Origin: Streptococcus salivarius
GTDB lineage: Bacteria; Bacillota; Bacilli; Lactobacillales; Streptococcaceae
Direction of reading: 5' to 3'
Length of the DNA: 64,000 nt
Assembly: GCF_000785515.1 (NCBI RefSeq)
Contig: NZ_CP009913.1
Coordinates: 896,001 to 960,000 of the forward strand
Below, piece by piece: positions 26,546 through 35,859 of the stretch. Under the pieces are notes generated by a model. The model had not been told where the DNA came from, did not search any database, and saw only the letters and a list, made by a program, of their open reading frames with translations. Within the stretch, counting starts at the first letter, position 1; each line of letters opens with the position of its first letter. The translations under genes and the position numbers were made by a program.

Positions 26546-27784
26546 ATGATAGAGACAGCCAAACAGCAAGAACGTGCTATTTTAGTAGGTGTTGAATTGC
26601 AAGAAACAGAGCATTTTGACATGTCAATGGAGGAACTTGCCAGTCTTGCCAAAACTGCAGGAGCAGAGGTTGTAGCTAGCTATACCCAAAAACGTGAACG
26701 CTATGATAGTAAGTCTTTCGTAGGTTCAGGAAAATTAGAAGAAATCAAGGCTATGGTGGATGCGGATGAGATTACTACGGTCATTGTCAATAACCGTTTA
26801 ACGCCTCGTCAAAATACCAATCTTGAGGCGGCATTTGGCGTAAAAGTTATTGATCGTATGCAATTAATTTTGGATATCTTTGCCATGAGAGCTAGAAGCC
26901 ATGAAGGGAAACTTCAGGTTCACCTAGCTCAACTAAAATACATGTTGCCCCGTTTAGCTGGTCAAGGGATTATGCTCAGCCGTCAAGCAGGGGGCATTGG
27001 TAGCCGTGGACCTGGTGAAAGTCAGTTGGAGCTTAATCGTCGTTCGATTCGTAACCAGATTGCTGATATTGAACGCCAGTTAAAGGTTGTTGAGAAGAAC
27101 CGAGAAACCATTCGCGAAAAGCGTGTTGATTCAAGTGCCTTTAAAATTGGTTTGATTGGTTATACCAATGCTGGGAAATCAACAATCATGAACCTTATGA
27201 CGGATGATAAGCAATATGAGGCTAATGAACTTTTCGCGACCTTGGATGCAACGACTAAGAAATTTTACTTAAAGGATCAGTTTCAAGTGACCTTGACAGA
27301 TACGGTTGGTTTTATCCAGGACTTGCCAACAGAATTGGTTGCTGCCTTTAAGTCAACACTTGAAGAAAGTCGTAATGTGGATCTTCTTTTGCATGTTATT
27401 GATGCGAGTGATCCTAATCACGAAGAGCATGAAAAGGTGGTCTTAGACATTCTCAAAGACTTAGACATGACTGATATTCCTCGCCTAGCAATTTACAATA
27501 AGATGGATGTAGCTGATAACCTAGTAGCAACAGTCTTTCCAAATGTTCGTCTCTCAGCACGTGACAAGGGAAGTCGTGAGGCACTCAGAAGACTCTTGAT
27601 TGATGAAATTCAACAGATTTTTGAACCCTTTAGTATTAAGGTCCATCAGGATCAAGCTTATAAACTTTATCAGTTGAGTCAATTAGCCTTGCTAGATAGC
27701 TACACTTTTGAGACAGAAGTGGAAGAAATTACAGGTTATATTTCACCGAAAAATAAATGGAAATTGGAAGAATTTTATGACTGA
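26546..27784 (+). CDS. hflX: GTPase HflX, ribosome rescue and splitting factor
   Basis: This 412-residue cytosolic GTPase binds the 50S subunit and splits stalled ribosomes. The N-terminal HflX domain carries the SRGPGESQLE motif near 153-162. The G domain has GYTNAGKST near 205, DTVGF near 252 and NKMD near 318. AAAAGGGG lies ahead of ATG 26546. The frame extends upstream to 26438 but would cross the promoter. The stop overlaps the next gene by 8 bases. Confidence 0.95.
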   Translation: MIETAKQQERAILVGVELQETEHFDMSMEELASLAKTAGAEVVASYTQKRERYDSKSFVGSGKLEEIKAMVDADEITTVIVNNRLTPRQNTNLEAAFGVKVIDRMQLILDIFAMRARSHEGKLQVHLAQLKYMLPRLAGQGIMLSRQAGGIGSRGPGESQLELNRRSIRNQIADIERQLKVVEKNRETIREKRVDSSAFKIGLIGYTNAGKSTIMNLMTDDKQYEANELFATLDATTKKFYLKDQFQVTLTDTVGFIQDLPTELVAAFKSTLEESRNVDLLLHVIDASDPNHEEHEKVVLDILKDLDMTDIPRLAIYNKMDVADNLVATVFPNVRLSARDKGSREALRRLLIDEIQQIFEPFSIKVHQDQAYKLYQLSQLALLDSYTFETEVEEITGYISPKNKWKLEEFYD

Positions 27785-28418
27785 TTATATGGATTTAGCT
27801 TTAAAATATGGTGGTTTTACAAGTTTAGATAAGGTCTATTTGGAAAATACCTTGTCAGACCTTTCGGACAGTCAAAAATTGGCTTTCATTACGCCACCAC
27901 CAAGCGTGATTAATGCTTATTTTGCAGAGATTTACCAAAAACAATCTCCTGAAGCAGCGACGGATTACTATTTGGACCTTTCAAAGGAGTTGAACCTCTT
28001 TAACCCTGAACCATCTTTTGATGAGCACAAGCCTTTTATTCGTCTCAATCTGTCAGGAAAATCTTATGGATTTTGCTATGAAAATGCTGATGAGGTGGCC
28101 TTAGTCTTTGCCGAGCATTTAGAGGTTCCAACGGCTAGTATTTTGTTTGAGCTTGCTCAAGTTTTTCCGCAGTATAAGGTTTATCTTGAAGGCACTCAAA
28201 TTAAGATGGCCAAGGTTGATTTTGACGAAGAAGTATTGGAAGAGTTAACACCTGAGACACAGTTACTTAGTCGTGTAACTAAGTTGAAGGGGAATGTCAT
28301 TAAGTTGGCTAGCTTCAATCAAGATGAATTAGTGGAACTTTTGTCTCAATATAAAGGGCAAACCGTTTATTACGGATTTGCTCAGCGTGAATGCCTGGCT
28401 TATATTGTCCAGAAATAA
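27777..28418 (+). CDS. Conserved streptococcal protein of unknown function
   Basis: The soluble 213-residue protein begins MTDYMDLALKYGGFTSLD. It has no signal peptide or membrane helix and no catalytic motif I can name. It is acidic, with two apparent parts: a helical N-terminal half and a beta-rich segment with PFIRLNLSGKSYGF near residues 86-99. The start inside the hflX end (8-base overlap) and the 31-base gap to rnz place it in an hflX-rnz-SDR operon, hinting at an RNA or translation link, which is inference. Confidence 0.8.
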   Translation: MTDYMDLALKYGGFTSLDKVYLENTLSDLSDSQKLAFITPPPSVINAYFAEIYQKQSPEAATDYYLDLSKELNLFNPEPSFDEHKPFIRLNLSGKSYGFCYENADEVALVFAEHLEVPTASILFELAQVFPQYKVYLEGTQIKMAKVDFDEEVLEELTPETQLLSRVTKLKGNVIKLASFNQDELVELLSQYKGQTVYYGFAQRECLAYIVQK

Positions 28419-28449
28419 GAAGAACGATAGATAGAAAGTATAGGAAGTC

Positions 28450-29379
28450 ATGGAATTACAATTTTTAGGGACGGGTGCCGGGCAGCCCTCCAAGGCCCGT
28501 AACGTGTCGAGTCTGGTTCTGAAGTTACTCGATGAAATCAATGAGGTCTGGATGTTTGACTGTGGAGAAGGTACCCAACGTCAGATTTTAGAAACAACAA
28601 TCAAACCTCGTAAAGTTAAAAAAATCTTTATCACACATATGCATGGAGACCATATCTTTGGCCTACCTGGTTTCTTGGCTAGCCGTTCTTTCCAATCGAG
28701 TGAAGAACAAACAGATTTAGAGGTTTATGGTCCAGTCGGCATTAAACAATATGTTATGACTAGTCTTCGTACCTCTGGAACACGCCTCCCTTACCATGTG
28801 CATTTTAAGGAAATTGATGAGCATAAGCTTGGCTTGGTTATGGAAAATGACAAGTTCGCTGTTTATGCAGATAAGTTGGATCATACCATTTTTTGTATTG
28901 GTTACCGTGTGGTTCAAAAGGATCTTGAAGGAACCTTGGATGCTGAGGCCCTTAAAGCAGCAGGTGTACCATTTGGTCCGCTTTTTGGTCAAATTAAGAA
29001 TGGGCAAGATGTGGTCCTTGAAGATGGAACAAAAATCATTGCCAAGGACTTTATTTCCGCACCTAAGAAAGGTAAGGTTATCACTATCTTAGGTGACACT
29101 CGTAAGACGAATGCCAGTGTTCGTCTTGGCTTGGGAGCAGATGTCTTGGTGCACGAGTCTACTTATGGTAAAGGTGACGAAAAAATTGCCAAGAGCCATG
29201 GGCATTCAACCAACATGCAAGCAGCACAGGTCGCTAAAGATGCGTCAGCTAAACGTCTTCTTCTAAATCACGTATCAGCACGTTTCTTAGGGCGTGATAT
29301 CGGTAAGATGGCAGCAGATGCTAAAACAATTTTCGAAAACACCCACATCGTTCGTGACCTAGAAGAGGTAGAGATTTAA
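28450..29379 (+). CDS. rnz: Ribonuclease Z (tRNA 3' endonuclease)
   Basis: This 309-residue metallo-beta-lactamase-fold enzyme removes 3' trailers from tRNA precursors lacking encoded CCA. The zinc motif THMHGDH gives His63, His65, Asp67 and His68. GTGAGQPS near the start, ILGDTRKT and NHVSARF are also typical of the family. The stop overlaps the next ATG by one base (TAATG). Confidence 0.95.
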   Translation: MELQFLGTGAGQPSKARNVSSLVLKLLDEINEVWMFDCGEGTQRQILETTIKPRKVKKIFITHMHGDHIFGLPGFLASRSFQSSEEQTDLEVYGPVGIKQYVMTSLRTSGTRLPYHVHFKEIDEHKLGLVMENDKFAVYADKLDHTIFCIGYRVVQKDLEGTLDAEALKAAGVPFGPLFGQIKNGQDVVLEDGTKIIAKDFISAPKKGKVITILGDTRKTNASVRLGLGADVLVHESTYGKGDEKIAKSHGHSTNMQAAQVAKDASAKRLLLNHVSARFLGRDIGKMAADAKTIFENTHIVRDLEEVEI

Positions 29380-30146
29380 TGGCTAAACAACGTATTATCG
29401 CTATTACTGGTGCCTCAGGAGGGCTTGCACAAGAAATTGTCAAGCAGCTCTCACCCAGTGATGGCATTATCCTCTTAGGAAGAGACAAGGATAAACTTGA
29501 GAAATGTTATCGCCATGTGGAAAATAAAACTTGCCTTGCCATTGACCTAAGAGACGACAAGGCCATTAAAGAGATGGTCGATTATCTCTATCAACGATTT
29601 GGACGTATTGATGTCTTTATCAATAATGCTGGTTACGGTGAATTCAAGTCTTATAATAACTACACTAGCCAAGAAGTCCGTGACATGTTTGACATCAATA
29701 CCTTTGCAACGTTGACCTTTTCACGTCTGATGGCTGAGACAATGGTGAAACAGGGCAATGGGCATATCGTTAATATTGCTAGTATGGCGGGAAAAATTGC
29801 GACAGCCAATTCAAGTGTTTATGCAGCGACAAAGTTTGCGGTAATTGGTTTTTCAGATGCCCTGCGTCTAGAGCTGGCTGATAAAGGAGTCTATGTGACA
29901 ACGGTCAATCCTGGTCCAATTGAGACAGGTTTCTTTGATCAAGCTGATCCCTCTGGAGACTATCTTGAGAGTGTTAAAAAGTTTGTCCTCAGTCCTAAAT
30001 ACGTGGCTAAAAAGATTGTCCGTATTCTGGGCAAAAATAAACGTGAAGTTAATCTACCACGACTCTTATCAGTTGCCCACAAAGGCTACACACTATTTCC
30101 ACGAATCTCGGACAAACTAGCTACCAATGTGTTTAACTACAAATAA
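29379..30146 (+). CDS. Short-chain dehydrogenase/reductase
   Basis: The 255-residue Rossmann-fold oxidoreductase has the cofactor motif TGASGGLAQ near residue 10 (TGxxxGxx form), NNAGYG near 85, the catalytic Ser in NIASMAG, and Tyr-x3-Lys in VYAATKF near 149. The family reduces or oxidises diverse carbonyl or hydroxyl substrates with NAD(P)H; the substrate cannot be told. It is translationally coupled to rnz by TAATG. Confidence 0.88.
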   Translation: MAKQRIIAITGASGGLAQEIVKQLSPSDGIILLGRDKDKLEKCYRHVENKTCLAIDLRDDKAIKEMVDYLYQRFGRIDVFINNAGYGEFKSYNNYTSQEVRDMFDINTFATLTFSRLMAETMVKQGNGHIVNIASMAGKIATANSSVYAATKFAVIGFSDALRLELADKGVYVTTVNPGPIETGFFDQADPSGDYLESVKKFVLSPKYVAKKIVRILGKNKREVNLPRLLSVAHKGYTLFPRISDKLATNVFNYK

Positions 30147-30157
30147 GGGGATGCCAG

Positions 30158-30416
30158 ATGGCGGCTAATATTCAAGCCTATTTAGAAAATCTCCAGCAAC
30201 CCTGGGGGCAAATCTATTATGATATCCTTTTTGAGCAATTAAAGGACATCAAGGGAAAGCGAGTGCTTGATTTTGGCAGTGGCTTTGGCCTTGTGTCCAA
30301 CCACCTAGCGTAAGAAAATAGAGTCCTAGCTGTGGAACCCAATGAGGAAATGGTAGGTTTACGGGCTCAGGACAACCCCTATTAGCAACTAGTCGGAAGT
30401 TTGGAGAGGAGTTAAG
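30158..30416 (+). pseudogene. SAM-dependent methyltransferase remnant
   Basis: From ATG 30158, preceded by AAGGGG at proper spacing, the frame encodes about 51 residues including the SAM-binding motif I VLDFGSGFGLVS, then meets TAA at 30311. The same frame resumes with VLAVEPNEEMV, which fits motif II of class I methyltransferases, and meets TAG at 30383 and TAA at 30413. The C-terminal two thirds expected for such an enzyme are missing, and the GNAT gene begins 1 base later. The gene is dead through nonsense changes plus a deletion. Confidence 0.82.
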
Positions 30417-30821
30417 ATGTTAAATTATAAAAAAGAGATTCCAGCGATGACAGACCTACTCGCACTGTACAGTTCAGTCGGCTGGACCAATTATACTAAC
30501 AATCCAACCATGTTGGAAAAAGCTGTCAAAGCCAGTCTCTGGCAGCTGGCAGTCTATGATGAGAAAGAGCTGGTAGCCTACATTCGCTTGGTAGGAGATG
30601 GTCACTCTGTCCTTTTGGTGCAAGACCTCTTGGTGGGACCAGATTACCAGCGCCAAGGCATCGGAAAAAAACTCTTAGAAAAGGCTTTAGAGACGTTCCC
30701 CCATGTCTATCAACGGCTCCTTGTCACTGAACGTAGCGAGAAAAATTTAGACTTTTACCAGTCCTTGGGCTTTGTCGAACTTTCAGAGCAAGCTTGTACA
30801 GGGATGATTTATAAATATTGA
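30417..30821 (+). CDS. GNAT family N-acetyltransferase
   Basis: The 134-residue small acetyltransferase has the acetyl-CoA binding signature DYQRQGIGKKLLEKAL near residues 76-91 (R-Q-G-I-G-K form), preceded by the VLLVQDLLV strand and followed by NLDFYQSLGF near 108. The substrate is not identifiable. AGAGGAG lies ahead of ATG 30417. It directly follows the methyltransferase remnant and is closed by the hairpin at 30829. Confidence 0.88.
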   Translation: MLNYKKEIPAMTDLLALYSSVGWTNYTNNPTMLEKAVKASLWQLAVYDEKELVAYIRLVGDGHSVLLVQDLLVGPDYQRQGIGKKLLEKALETFPHVYQRLLVTERSEKNLDFYQSLGFVELSEQACTGMIYKY

Positions 30822-30828
30822 TGTAGAG

Positions 30829-30853
30829 GATTTCCAAATAGGGAATCTTTTTC
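30829..30853 (+). terminator. Terminator after the GNAT gene
   Basis: GATTTCC and GGGAATC pair around 5 bases, then TTTTTCTT. Confidence 0.75.
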
Positions 30854-31087
30854 TTGTTTTTTCTAATATTACTTGAAAATGATAGTAGAATAGAGTTAGT
30901 TAACGTAAAGAGGAGAAAGGAATATCTGAGAAAACACAAGTCAAAAAGGGAGCAATATCCAGACTATTATTTTGTCTAGAAAAGCAGGTCTTGATTGGAA
31001 ATGTACCACAAGTCTAAGCAACTTACGATGTTTGACATTCTCTTTTTAGGAAACTTAGCTTTCTATCCACTATGATAAATTTTTTCA

Positions 31088-31096
31088 TGTTATAAT
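31088..31096 (+). promoter_or_regulatory. Extended -10 promoter of recJ
   Basis: TGtTATAAT, 36 bases before the recJ start. Confidence 0.7.
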
Positions 31097-31132
31097 AGAT
31101 AGACTAGATGACAGGGAGAAAATATAAGTAAC

Positions 31133-33334
31133 ATGATTACATCAACGTATGATTGGAAAATAAACACAAAAGAGCCAGATGCTGGCTTTTTTAAACTTGC
31201 CAAAGAACGTGGGTTGGCAGAAACAGCAGCCAAGATTGCCTATGAACGTGGCATTACGACAGAAGATACTCTTGAAGACTTTCTAAAGGCTGATTTATCA
31301 CACCTTCATGATCCTTATCTTCTTCATGATATGGATAAGGCAGTGGCTAGAATTCGTCAGGCCATTGAAAATTATGAGCAAATCTTAGTCTATGGAGACT
31401 ATGATGCGGATGGAATGACGTCAGCATCGATTGTCAAGGAAGCCCTTGAAATGATGGGGGCTGAAGCTAGAGTCTATTTGCCTAACCGGTTTACAGATGG
31501 TTATGGGCCAAACGAAAGTGTCTACAAGTACTTCATTGAACAGGAAGGCATTTCACTCATTGTTACAGTGGATAATGGAGTAGCGGGTAATGAGGCTATC
31601 GCTTATGCGCAAGAGCAAGGTGTGGACGTTATCGTTACAGACCATCACAGTATGCCGGCACAGCTTCCAGATGCCTATGCCATTGTCCATCCAGAGCATC
31701 CAGATACCGATTATCCTTTTAAGTATTTGGCAGGTTGTGGTGTAGCTTTCAAATTGGCAACTGCCCTCCTTGAAACTATTCCTACTGAGATGTTGGACTT
31801 GGTAGCCATTGGTACCATTGCCGATATGGTTAGCCTAACGGATGAAAATCGTATTATGGTCAAGGTCGGCCTGGAAATTCTAAAGACTACTGAGCGTATT
31901 GGACTGCAAGAGTTACTCCGTATTTCAGATGTAGACCCAACAACGATTTCTGAAGAAACGGTAGGATTTAAACTGGCCCCTCAACTCAATGCCTTGGGGC
32001 GCTTAGATGATCCAAATCCAGCCATTGAACTGCTGACCGGATTTGACGATGAAGAAGCCCAAGCCATTGCTCTGGAAATCAATGCTAAAAATGAAGAACG
32101 TAAGGAAGTTGTTCAAAACATCTTTGATGAAGCCATAACCATGGTAGACCCGGACAAACCTGTTCAGGTTCTGGCCAAGGAAGGCTGGCATCCTGGCGTT
32201 CTAGGTATTGTGGCGGGGCGTATCATGGAACAAATCAGTCAGACAGTAGTGGTTTTGAATATTGAAGATGGCTTGGCTAAGGGTTCCGCTCGTAGTTTGG
32301 AATCTATCAATATCTTCCATGCCCTTGATGACCACCGAGACATCTTTACTGCTTTTGGAGGACATGCTGGAGCGGCGGGGATGACCCTTCCTGAAGAAAA
32401 TCTTGGACGACTATCAGAGATTTTGTGTCATTATGTCTACGATAATGACATTGATACGAGTGCCAAAAATACGTTAAATTTAGACGAGGAGCTCCAGCTC
32501 AGTGAGCTTAGCTTGGATACCATCAAGAGCCTTGAAAAATTAGCACCTTTTGGTATGGACAATAAAAAGCCAGTCTTTTGGCTACATGATATTACCGTTA
32601 CTCAAGCTAGGACTATGGGACAAAACGGAGCCCATCTTAAGTTTAAGGTGAAGCAAGGCAAGGATAGCTTTGACGTTGTCGCTTTTAATAAAGGTAATCT
32701 GCTTCAAGAATTTCAACAAGCTCAAGGTTTGGAATTGGCAGTGACCTTGTCTGTTAATGTTTGGAATGGACAGACAACGCTACAGCTCATGCTAGAAGAT
32801 GCGCGTGTGGATGGTGTTCAATTATTTGATTTTCGATCAAAAAACATGTCACTGCCTGAAGGTCTACCATCGGTAGAAGAAGCAGCAGACACAGAGCCTG
32901 CGGTTGTCCTCAACACCCTACCTGAATCAGCGACAGAATTAAAAGAGTGGTTTGAAGGTAAAGATTTTCAGGCTATCTATTTTAAAAATAGCATTAAGGA
33001 AGCCTATTATCTGACAGGTTATGGAACAAGAGAGCAATTTGCAAGGCTCTATAAAACCATTTATCAATTCCCAGAATTCGATGTCCGCTATAAACTGGAT
33101 GAACTCAGTCATTACCTTAAAATCGACAAGATTCTCCTGATTAAGATGATTCAAATCTTTGATGAATTGGATTTTGTGACTATTGATAATGGTGTTATGA
33201 CAGTCAATAAAGAAGCTGAAAAACGTGAGATTGAGGACAGTCAGATTTTCCAAGATCTGAAACGACTCGTTAAGTTCCAAGAACTTATGGCTTTGGGAAC
33301 ACCACAGGAAATTTATGACTGGCTTTATAAGTAG
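31133..33334 (+). CDS. recJ: Single-strand-specific 5'-3' exonuclease RecJ
   Basis: This 733-residue DHH-family nuclease resects 5' ends in recombination and mismatch or base-excision repair. Metal motifs visible include YGDYDADGMTS near residue 88-98, VTVDNG, and VTDHHSMP near 168-175, the DHH signature; GGHAGAAGM near 410 is the DHHA1 motif. The C-terminal extension of about 180 residues is of the Firmicutes type. ATG follows CAGGGAG with somewhat long spacing. Confidence 0.95.
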   Translation: MITSTYDWKINTKEPDAGFFKLAKERGLAETAAKIAYERGITTEDTLEDFLKADLSHLHDPYLLHDMDKAVARIRQAIENYEQILVYGDYDADGMTSASIVKEALEMMGAEARVYLPNRFTDGYGPNESVYKYFIEQEGISLIVTVDNGVAGNEAIAYAQEQGVDVIVTDHHSMPAQLPDAYAIVHPEHPDTDYPFKYLAGCGVAFKLATALLETIPTEMLDLVAIGTIADMVSLTDENRIMVKVGLEILKTTERIGLQELLRISDVDPTTISEETVGFKLAPQLNALGRLDDPNPAIELLTGFDDEEAQAIALEINAKNEERKEVVQNIFDEAITMVDPDKPVQVLAKEGWHPGVLGIVAGRIMEQISQTVVVLNIEDGLAKGSARSLESINIFHALDDHRDIFTAFGGHAGAAGMTLPEENLGRLSEILCHYVYDNDIDTSAKNTLNLDEELQLSELSLDTIKSLEKLAPFGMDNKKPVFWLHDITVTQARTMGQNGAHLKFKVKQGKDSFDVVAFNKGNLLQEFQQAQGLELAVTLSVNVWNGQTTLQLMLEDARVDGVQLFDFRSKNMSLPEGLPSVEEAADTEPAVVLNTLPESATELKEWFEGKDFQAIYFKNSIKEAYYLTGYGTREQFARLYKTIYQFPEFDVRYKLDELSHYLKIDKILLIKMIQIFDELDFVTIDNGVMTVNKEAEKREIEDSQIFQDLKRLVKFQELMALGTPQEIYDWLYK

Positions 33335-33399
33335 GGGAGTCTGAATCCAAAGGATTCGTCTCGAAATGAGGGTTAGCATTTTCTAAATTTAATATTTCA

Positions 33400-33408
33400 T
33401 GCTATAAT
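33400..33408 (+). promoter_or_regulatory. Extended -10 promoter of apt
   Basis: TGcTATAAT, 44 bases before the apt start. Confidence 0.7.
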
Positions 33409-33452
33409 GGTATGTAAATATTTTTTTGGCGAAAAGCCTATAGGAAGAACAA

Positions 33453-33971
33453 ATGAAATTAGAAGATTATATTGCATCTATTGAAAACTACCCTAAAGAA
33501 GGGGTTACTTTCCGTGATATTAGTCCTTTGATGGCTGATGGAAATGCTTATAGCTATGCTATCCGTGAAATCGTTCAGTATGCGACTGATAAGAAGATTG
33601 ACATGATTGTTGGTCCTGAAGCGCGTGGTTTCATCGTTGGTTGTCCAGTTGCTTTTGAACTTGGTATTGGTTTTGCTCCTGTTCGTAAACCTGGTAAATT
33701 GCCACGTGAAGTGATTTCAGCCGATTACGAAAAAGAGTATGGTGTTGATACACTTTGTATGCATGCCGATGCAATCAAGCCAGGCCAACGTGTACTTATC
33801 GTTGATGACCTTTTGGCAACTGGTGGTACCGTCAAAGCTACAATTGAAATGATTGAGCGCCTAGGTGGTGTCGTTGCTGGTTGTGCCTTCTTGATTGAGC
33901 TTGATGGTCTTAATGGACGTGAAGCTATCGAAGGTTACGATACTAAAGTATTGATGAACTTCCCAGGATAA
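33453..33971 (+). CDS. apt: Adenine phosphoribosyltransferase
   Basis: This 172-residue purine salvage enzyme makes AMP from adenine and PRPP. The PRPP loop [13 protein letters not shown] spans about 112-124, and VGPEARGF near 52 plus RKPGKLP near 74 are family motifs. The length is normal. AGGAAG is the ribosome site. Confidence 0.96.
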   Translation: MKLEDYIASIENYPKEGVTFRDISPLMADGNAYSYAIREIVQYATDKKIDMIVGPEARGFIVGCPVAFELGIGFAPVRKPGKLPREVISADYEKEYGVDTLCMHADAIKPGQRVLIVDDLLATGGTVKATIEMIERLGGVVAGCAFLIELDGLNGREAIEGYDTKVLMNFPG

Positions 33972-33989
33972 ATCTATCTATGAACTAAC

Positions 33990-34010
33990 AAAAGGCCTTA
34001 GGGCCTTTTT
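33990..34010 (+). terminator. Terminator of apt
   Basis: AAAGGCC and GGCCTTT pair around a 4-base loop, then TT. Confidence 0.85.
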
Positions 34011-34040
34011 AACTCTTTTAAAGCAAAGGTGCTCTCTAAA

Positions 34041-34057
34041 TATAGTTTAAAGCTATA
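34041..34057 (+). promoter_or_regulatory. MET-box-like operator of metA
   Basis: TATAGTTTAAAGCTATA matches the streptococcal MET-box form TATAGTTTnAAACTATA at all but one position. It lies 23 bases upstream of the metA -35, where a LysR-type activator of the MtaR/MetR kind would bind. Confidence 0.7.
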
Positions 34058-34079
34058 GCTAACTAGAGAAAATATATAT

Positions 34080-34108
34080 TTGATAACAATACCTCCCCGG
34101 TTTATAAT
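34080..34108 (+). promoter_or_regulatory. Sigma-70 promoter of metA
   Basis: TTGATA and TATAAT are separated by exactly 17 bases. Confidence 0.8.
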
Positions 34109-34143
34109 ATGAAGATAGAATAAATAAGGATGGAGATATTGTT

Positions 34144-35088
34144 ATGCCTATAAAACTTGATAATAAGTTACCAGCTCTTGATGTATTGCGTTCGGAAAAT
34201 GTCTTCATCATGGATGAGAACAGAGCTAGTAGTCAGGATATTCGACCAATGGAGGTCTTAATCCTTAATCTTATGCCTACTAAAGAAGTTACGGAAACTC
34301 AATTGCTACGTCTTTTGGCCAATACGCCACTTCAAATTAACGTCGAGTTTCTTTATATGGCTAGTCATAAGTCAAAAAATACCCATGCCGAACATATGGA
34401 AACTTTTTATAAGACTTTTAATGAAATTAAGCATAAGTATTATGATGGTCTCATCGTAACAGGAGCTCCTGTTGAGCAAATGCCTTTTGAAGAAGTTGAT
34501 TATTGGCAAGAATTGACACAGGTTTTTGACTGGTCTAAAAAGCATGTCTATTCAACCCTTCATCTGTGTTGGGGAGCTCAAGCAGGTCTCTATTATAAGC
34601 ATGGAGTCGACAAGGTCCCATTGTCAGAGAAACTATCTGGTATCTATAAACAAACGGTTGACATGCCTGAAAACTTCCTTATGAATGGCTTTGATGATAG
34701 CTTTGTGTCACCACACTCTCGCTATACTGAGGTTACGCTCGAGGATATTAAAAACAAGACGGATTTAGATATTGTTGTGTCAGGACCAGAGGTCGGTTTA
34801 TCCATCTTAGCAAGTAAGAATCTTCGTGAAGTATATAGTTTCGGTCATTTTGAATATGACCGTGATACTCTTGCCAGAGAATATCGAAGAGATTTGGATG
34901 CAGGGATTAATCCAGACGTACCAGCAAACTATTTCCCAGACGATGATCCAAGTCAGGAGCCTAAACTGCGTTGGAACCTTGCGGCATCTGCATTCTTTAG
35001 CAATTGGATTAATTATGCGGTATATCAAGAAACACCTTATCGTTTAGAAGAGTTGGAAGACGATTTTTCATTCTACGGTTATTTGTAG
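34144..35088 (+). CDS. metA: Homoserine O-acetyltransferase (MetA type)
   Basis: This 314-residue enzyme acylates homoserine for methionine synthesis. It belongs to the MetA (not MetX) family. The triad is at the expected places: Cys142 in HLCWGAQ, and His235 and Glu237 in GHFEYD. Residue 111 is Glu (APVEQMP); in studied MetA enzymes Glu111 goes with acetyl-CoA and Gly111 with succinyl-CoA, so acetyl transfer is predicted although databases often label it succinyltransferase. It is monocistronic, under a MET-box-like site. Confidence 0.94.
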   Translation: MPIKLDNKLPALDVLRSENVFIMDENRASSQDIRPMEVLILNLMPTKEVTETQLLRLLANTPLQINVEFLYMASHKSKNTHAEHMETFYKTFNEIKHKYYDGLIVTGAPVEQMPFEEVDYWQELTQVFDWSKKHVYSTLHLCWGAQAGLYYKHGVDKVPLSEKLSGIYKQTVDMPENFLMNGFDDSFVSPHSRYTEVTLEDIKNKTDLDIVVSGPEVGLSILASKNLREVYSFGHFEYDRDTLAREYRRDLDAGINPDVPANYFPDDDPSQEPKLRWNLAASAFFSNWINYAVYQETPYRLEELEDDFSFYGYL

Positions 35089-35091
35089 TAG

Positions 35092-35135
35092 ACAGTCTCA
35101 AAAGATTTATGTGAGCGCATAAAGACTTTTTGGGG
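35092..35135 (+). terminator. Probable terminator of metA
   Basis: TTTATG and CATAAA form the core stem, with AGTC/GACT outside it, followed by TTTTT. The stem is bulged, so confidence is modest. Confidence 0.5.
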
Positions 35136-35160
35136 TGTCTAGCTACTCTGAAAGGTAAAT

Positions 35161-35859
35161 ATGAGTTTTTTTGAACAGTATCGATCAGGCAATCTGGTCC
35201 TTCCTAATGCTTTATTTTTCCACTTTAAGGATATTTTTCCATCTGCGGATGACTTTCTGGTTTGGCAATTTCTCTATCTACAAACGACAACTCAGATTGG
35301 AGAAGTGGCTTCTAGTCAGATAGCGCAAGCAACTGGAAAGACACCAACAGAGGTTAATAAAAGTATTACGACATTGACTGAGGCTGGGCTCCTTGATTTC
35401 ACGACTATCAAGGTTAATAATGAAATTGAGATGGTTGTAGATGCTTCACCTGCCTTGGCAGTTTTGGATAAGTTAGTGAGCAATGAAAAGACAACGACGG
35501 GGCCTGTAGTAGGTCAGCCAACAAATACACAGCTCATCAAGCAATTAACAGATGAGTTAGAACAAGCTTTGGGAATCTTGAATCCTATGGTTATCGAAGA
35601 TTTAAACAAGGAAATTCAAGAAGAACATACTGATCCCGAACTTATCCGTGAGGCTTTGAAAGAAGCAGTATTTAACCGCAAGACAAATTGGAATTACATC
35701 AAAGGGGTTCTGCGTAACTGGAAATTGAGTGGTATTACGACGAAAATTCAAGTTGAAGAGCGACGTTTGGAGCATCAAGGTAAGAAGCACCATCACCAAG
35801 TTTCGGATGACTTCAAAACAGGTATGGATGCAGCCCGTCAATTATGGGGTGGCCAATAA
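35161..35859 (+). CDS. dnaD: DnaD family replication initiation protein
   Basis: The 232-residue protein has an N-terminal winged-helix domain (to about 100) and a C-terminal DnaB/DnaD helical domain (about 120-200) with the YxxxI-like motif NWNYIKGVLRNW near 178-189. It helps load the replicative helicase and restart replication. Coupled to nth by TAATG, an arrangement common in Firmicutes. Confidence 0.9.
   Translation: MSFFEQYRSGNLVLPNALFFHFKDIFPSADDFLVWQFLYLQTTTQIGEVASSQIAQATGKTPTEVNKSITTLTEAGLLDFTTIKVNNEIEMVVDASPALAVLDKLVSNEKTTTGPVVGQPTNTQLIKQLTDELEQALGILNPMVIEDLNKEIQEEHTDPELIREALKEAVFNRKTNWNYIKGVLRNWKLSGITTKIQVEERRLEHQGKKHHHQVSDDFKTGMDAARQLWGGQ

Larger units (their letters stand above)
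30822..31132. other. GNAT-recJ intergenic region
   Basis: The 311 bases contain the terminator at 30829-30853 and the recJ promoter at 31088-31096. Between them, AGGAG at 30911 is followed by an ATA-initiated open stretch of 31 codons (30922-31017), which looks like a decayed gene start. Nothing else is recognised. Confidence 0.6.
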
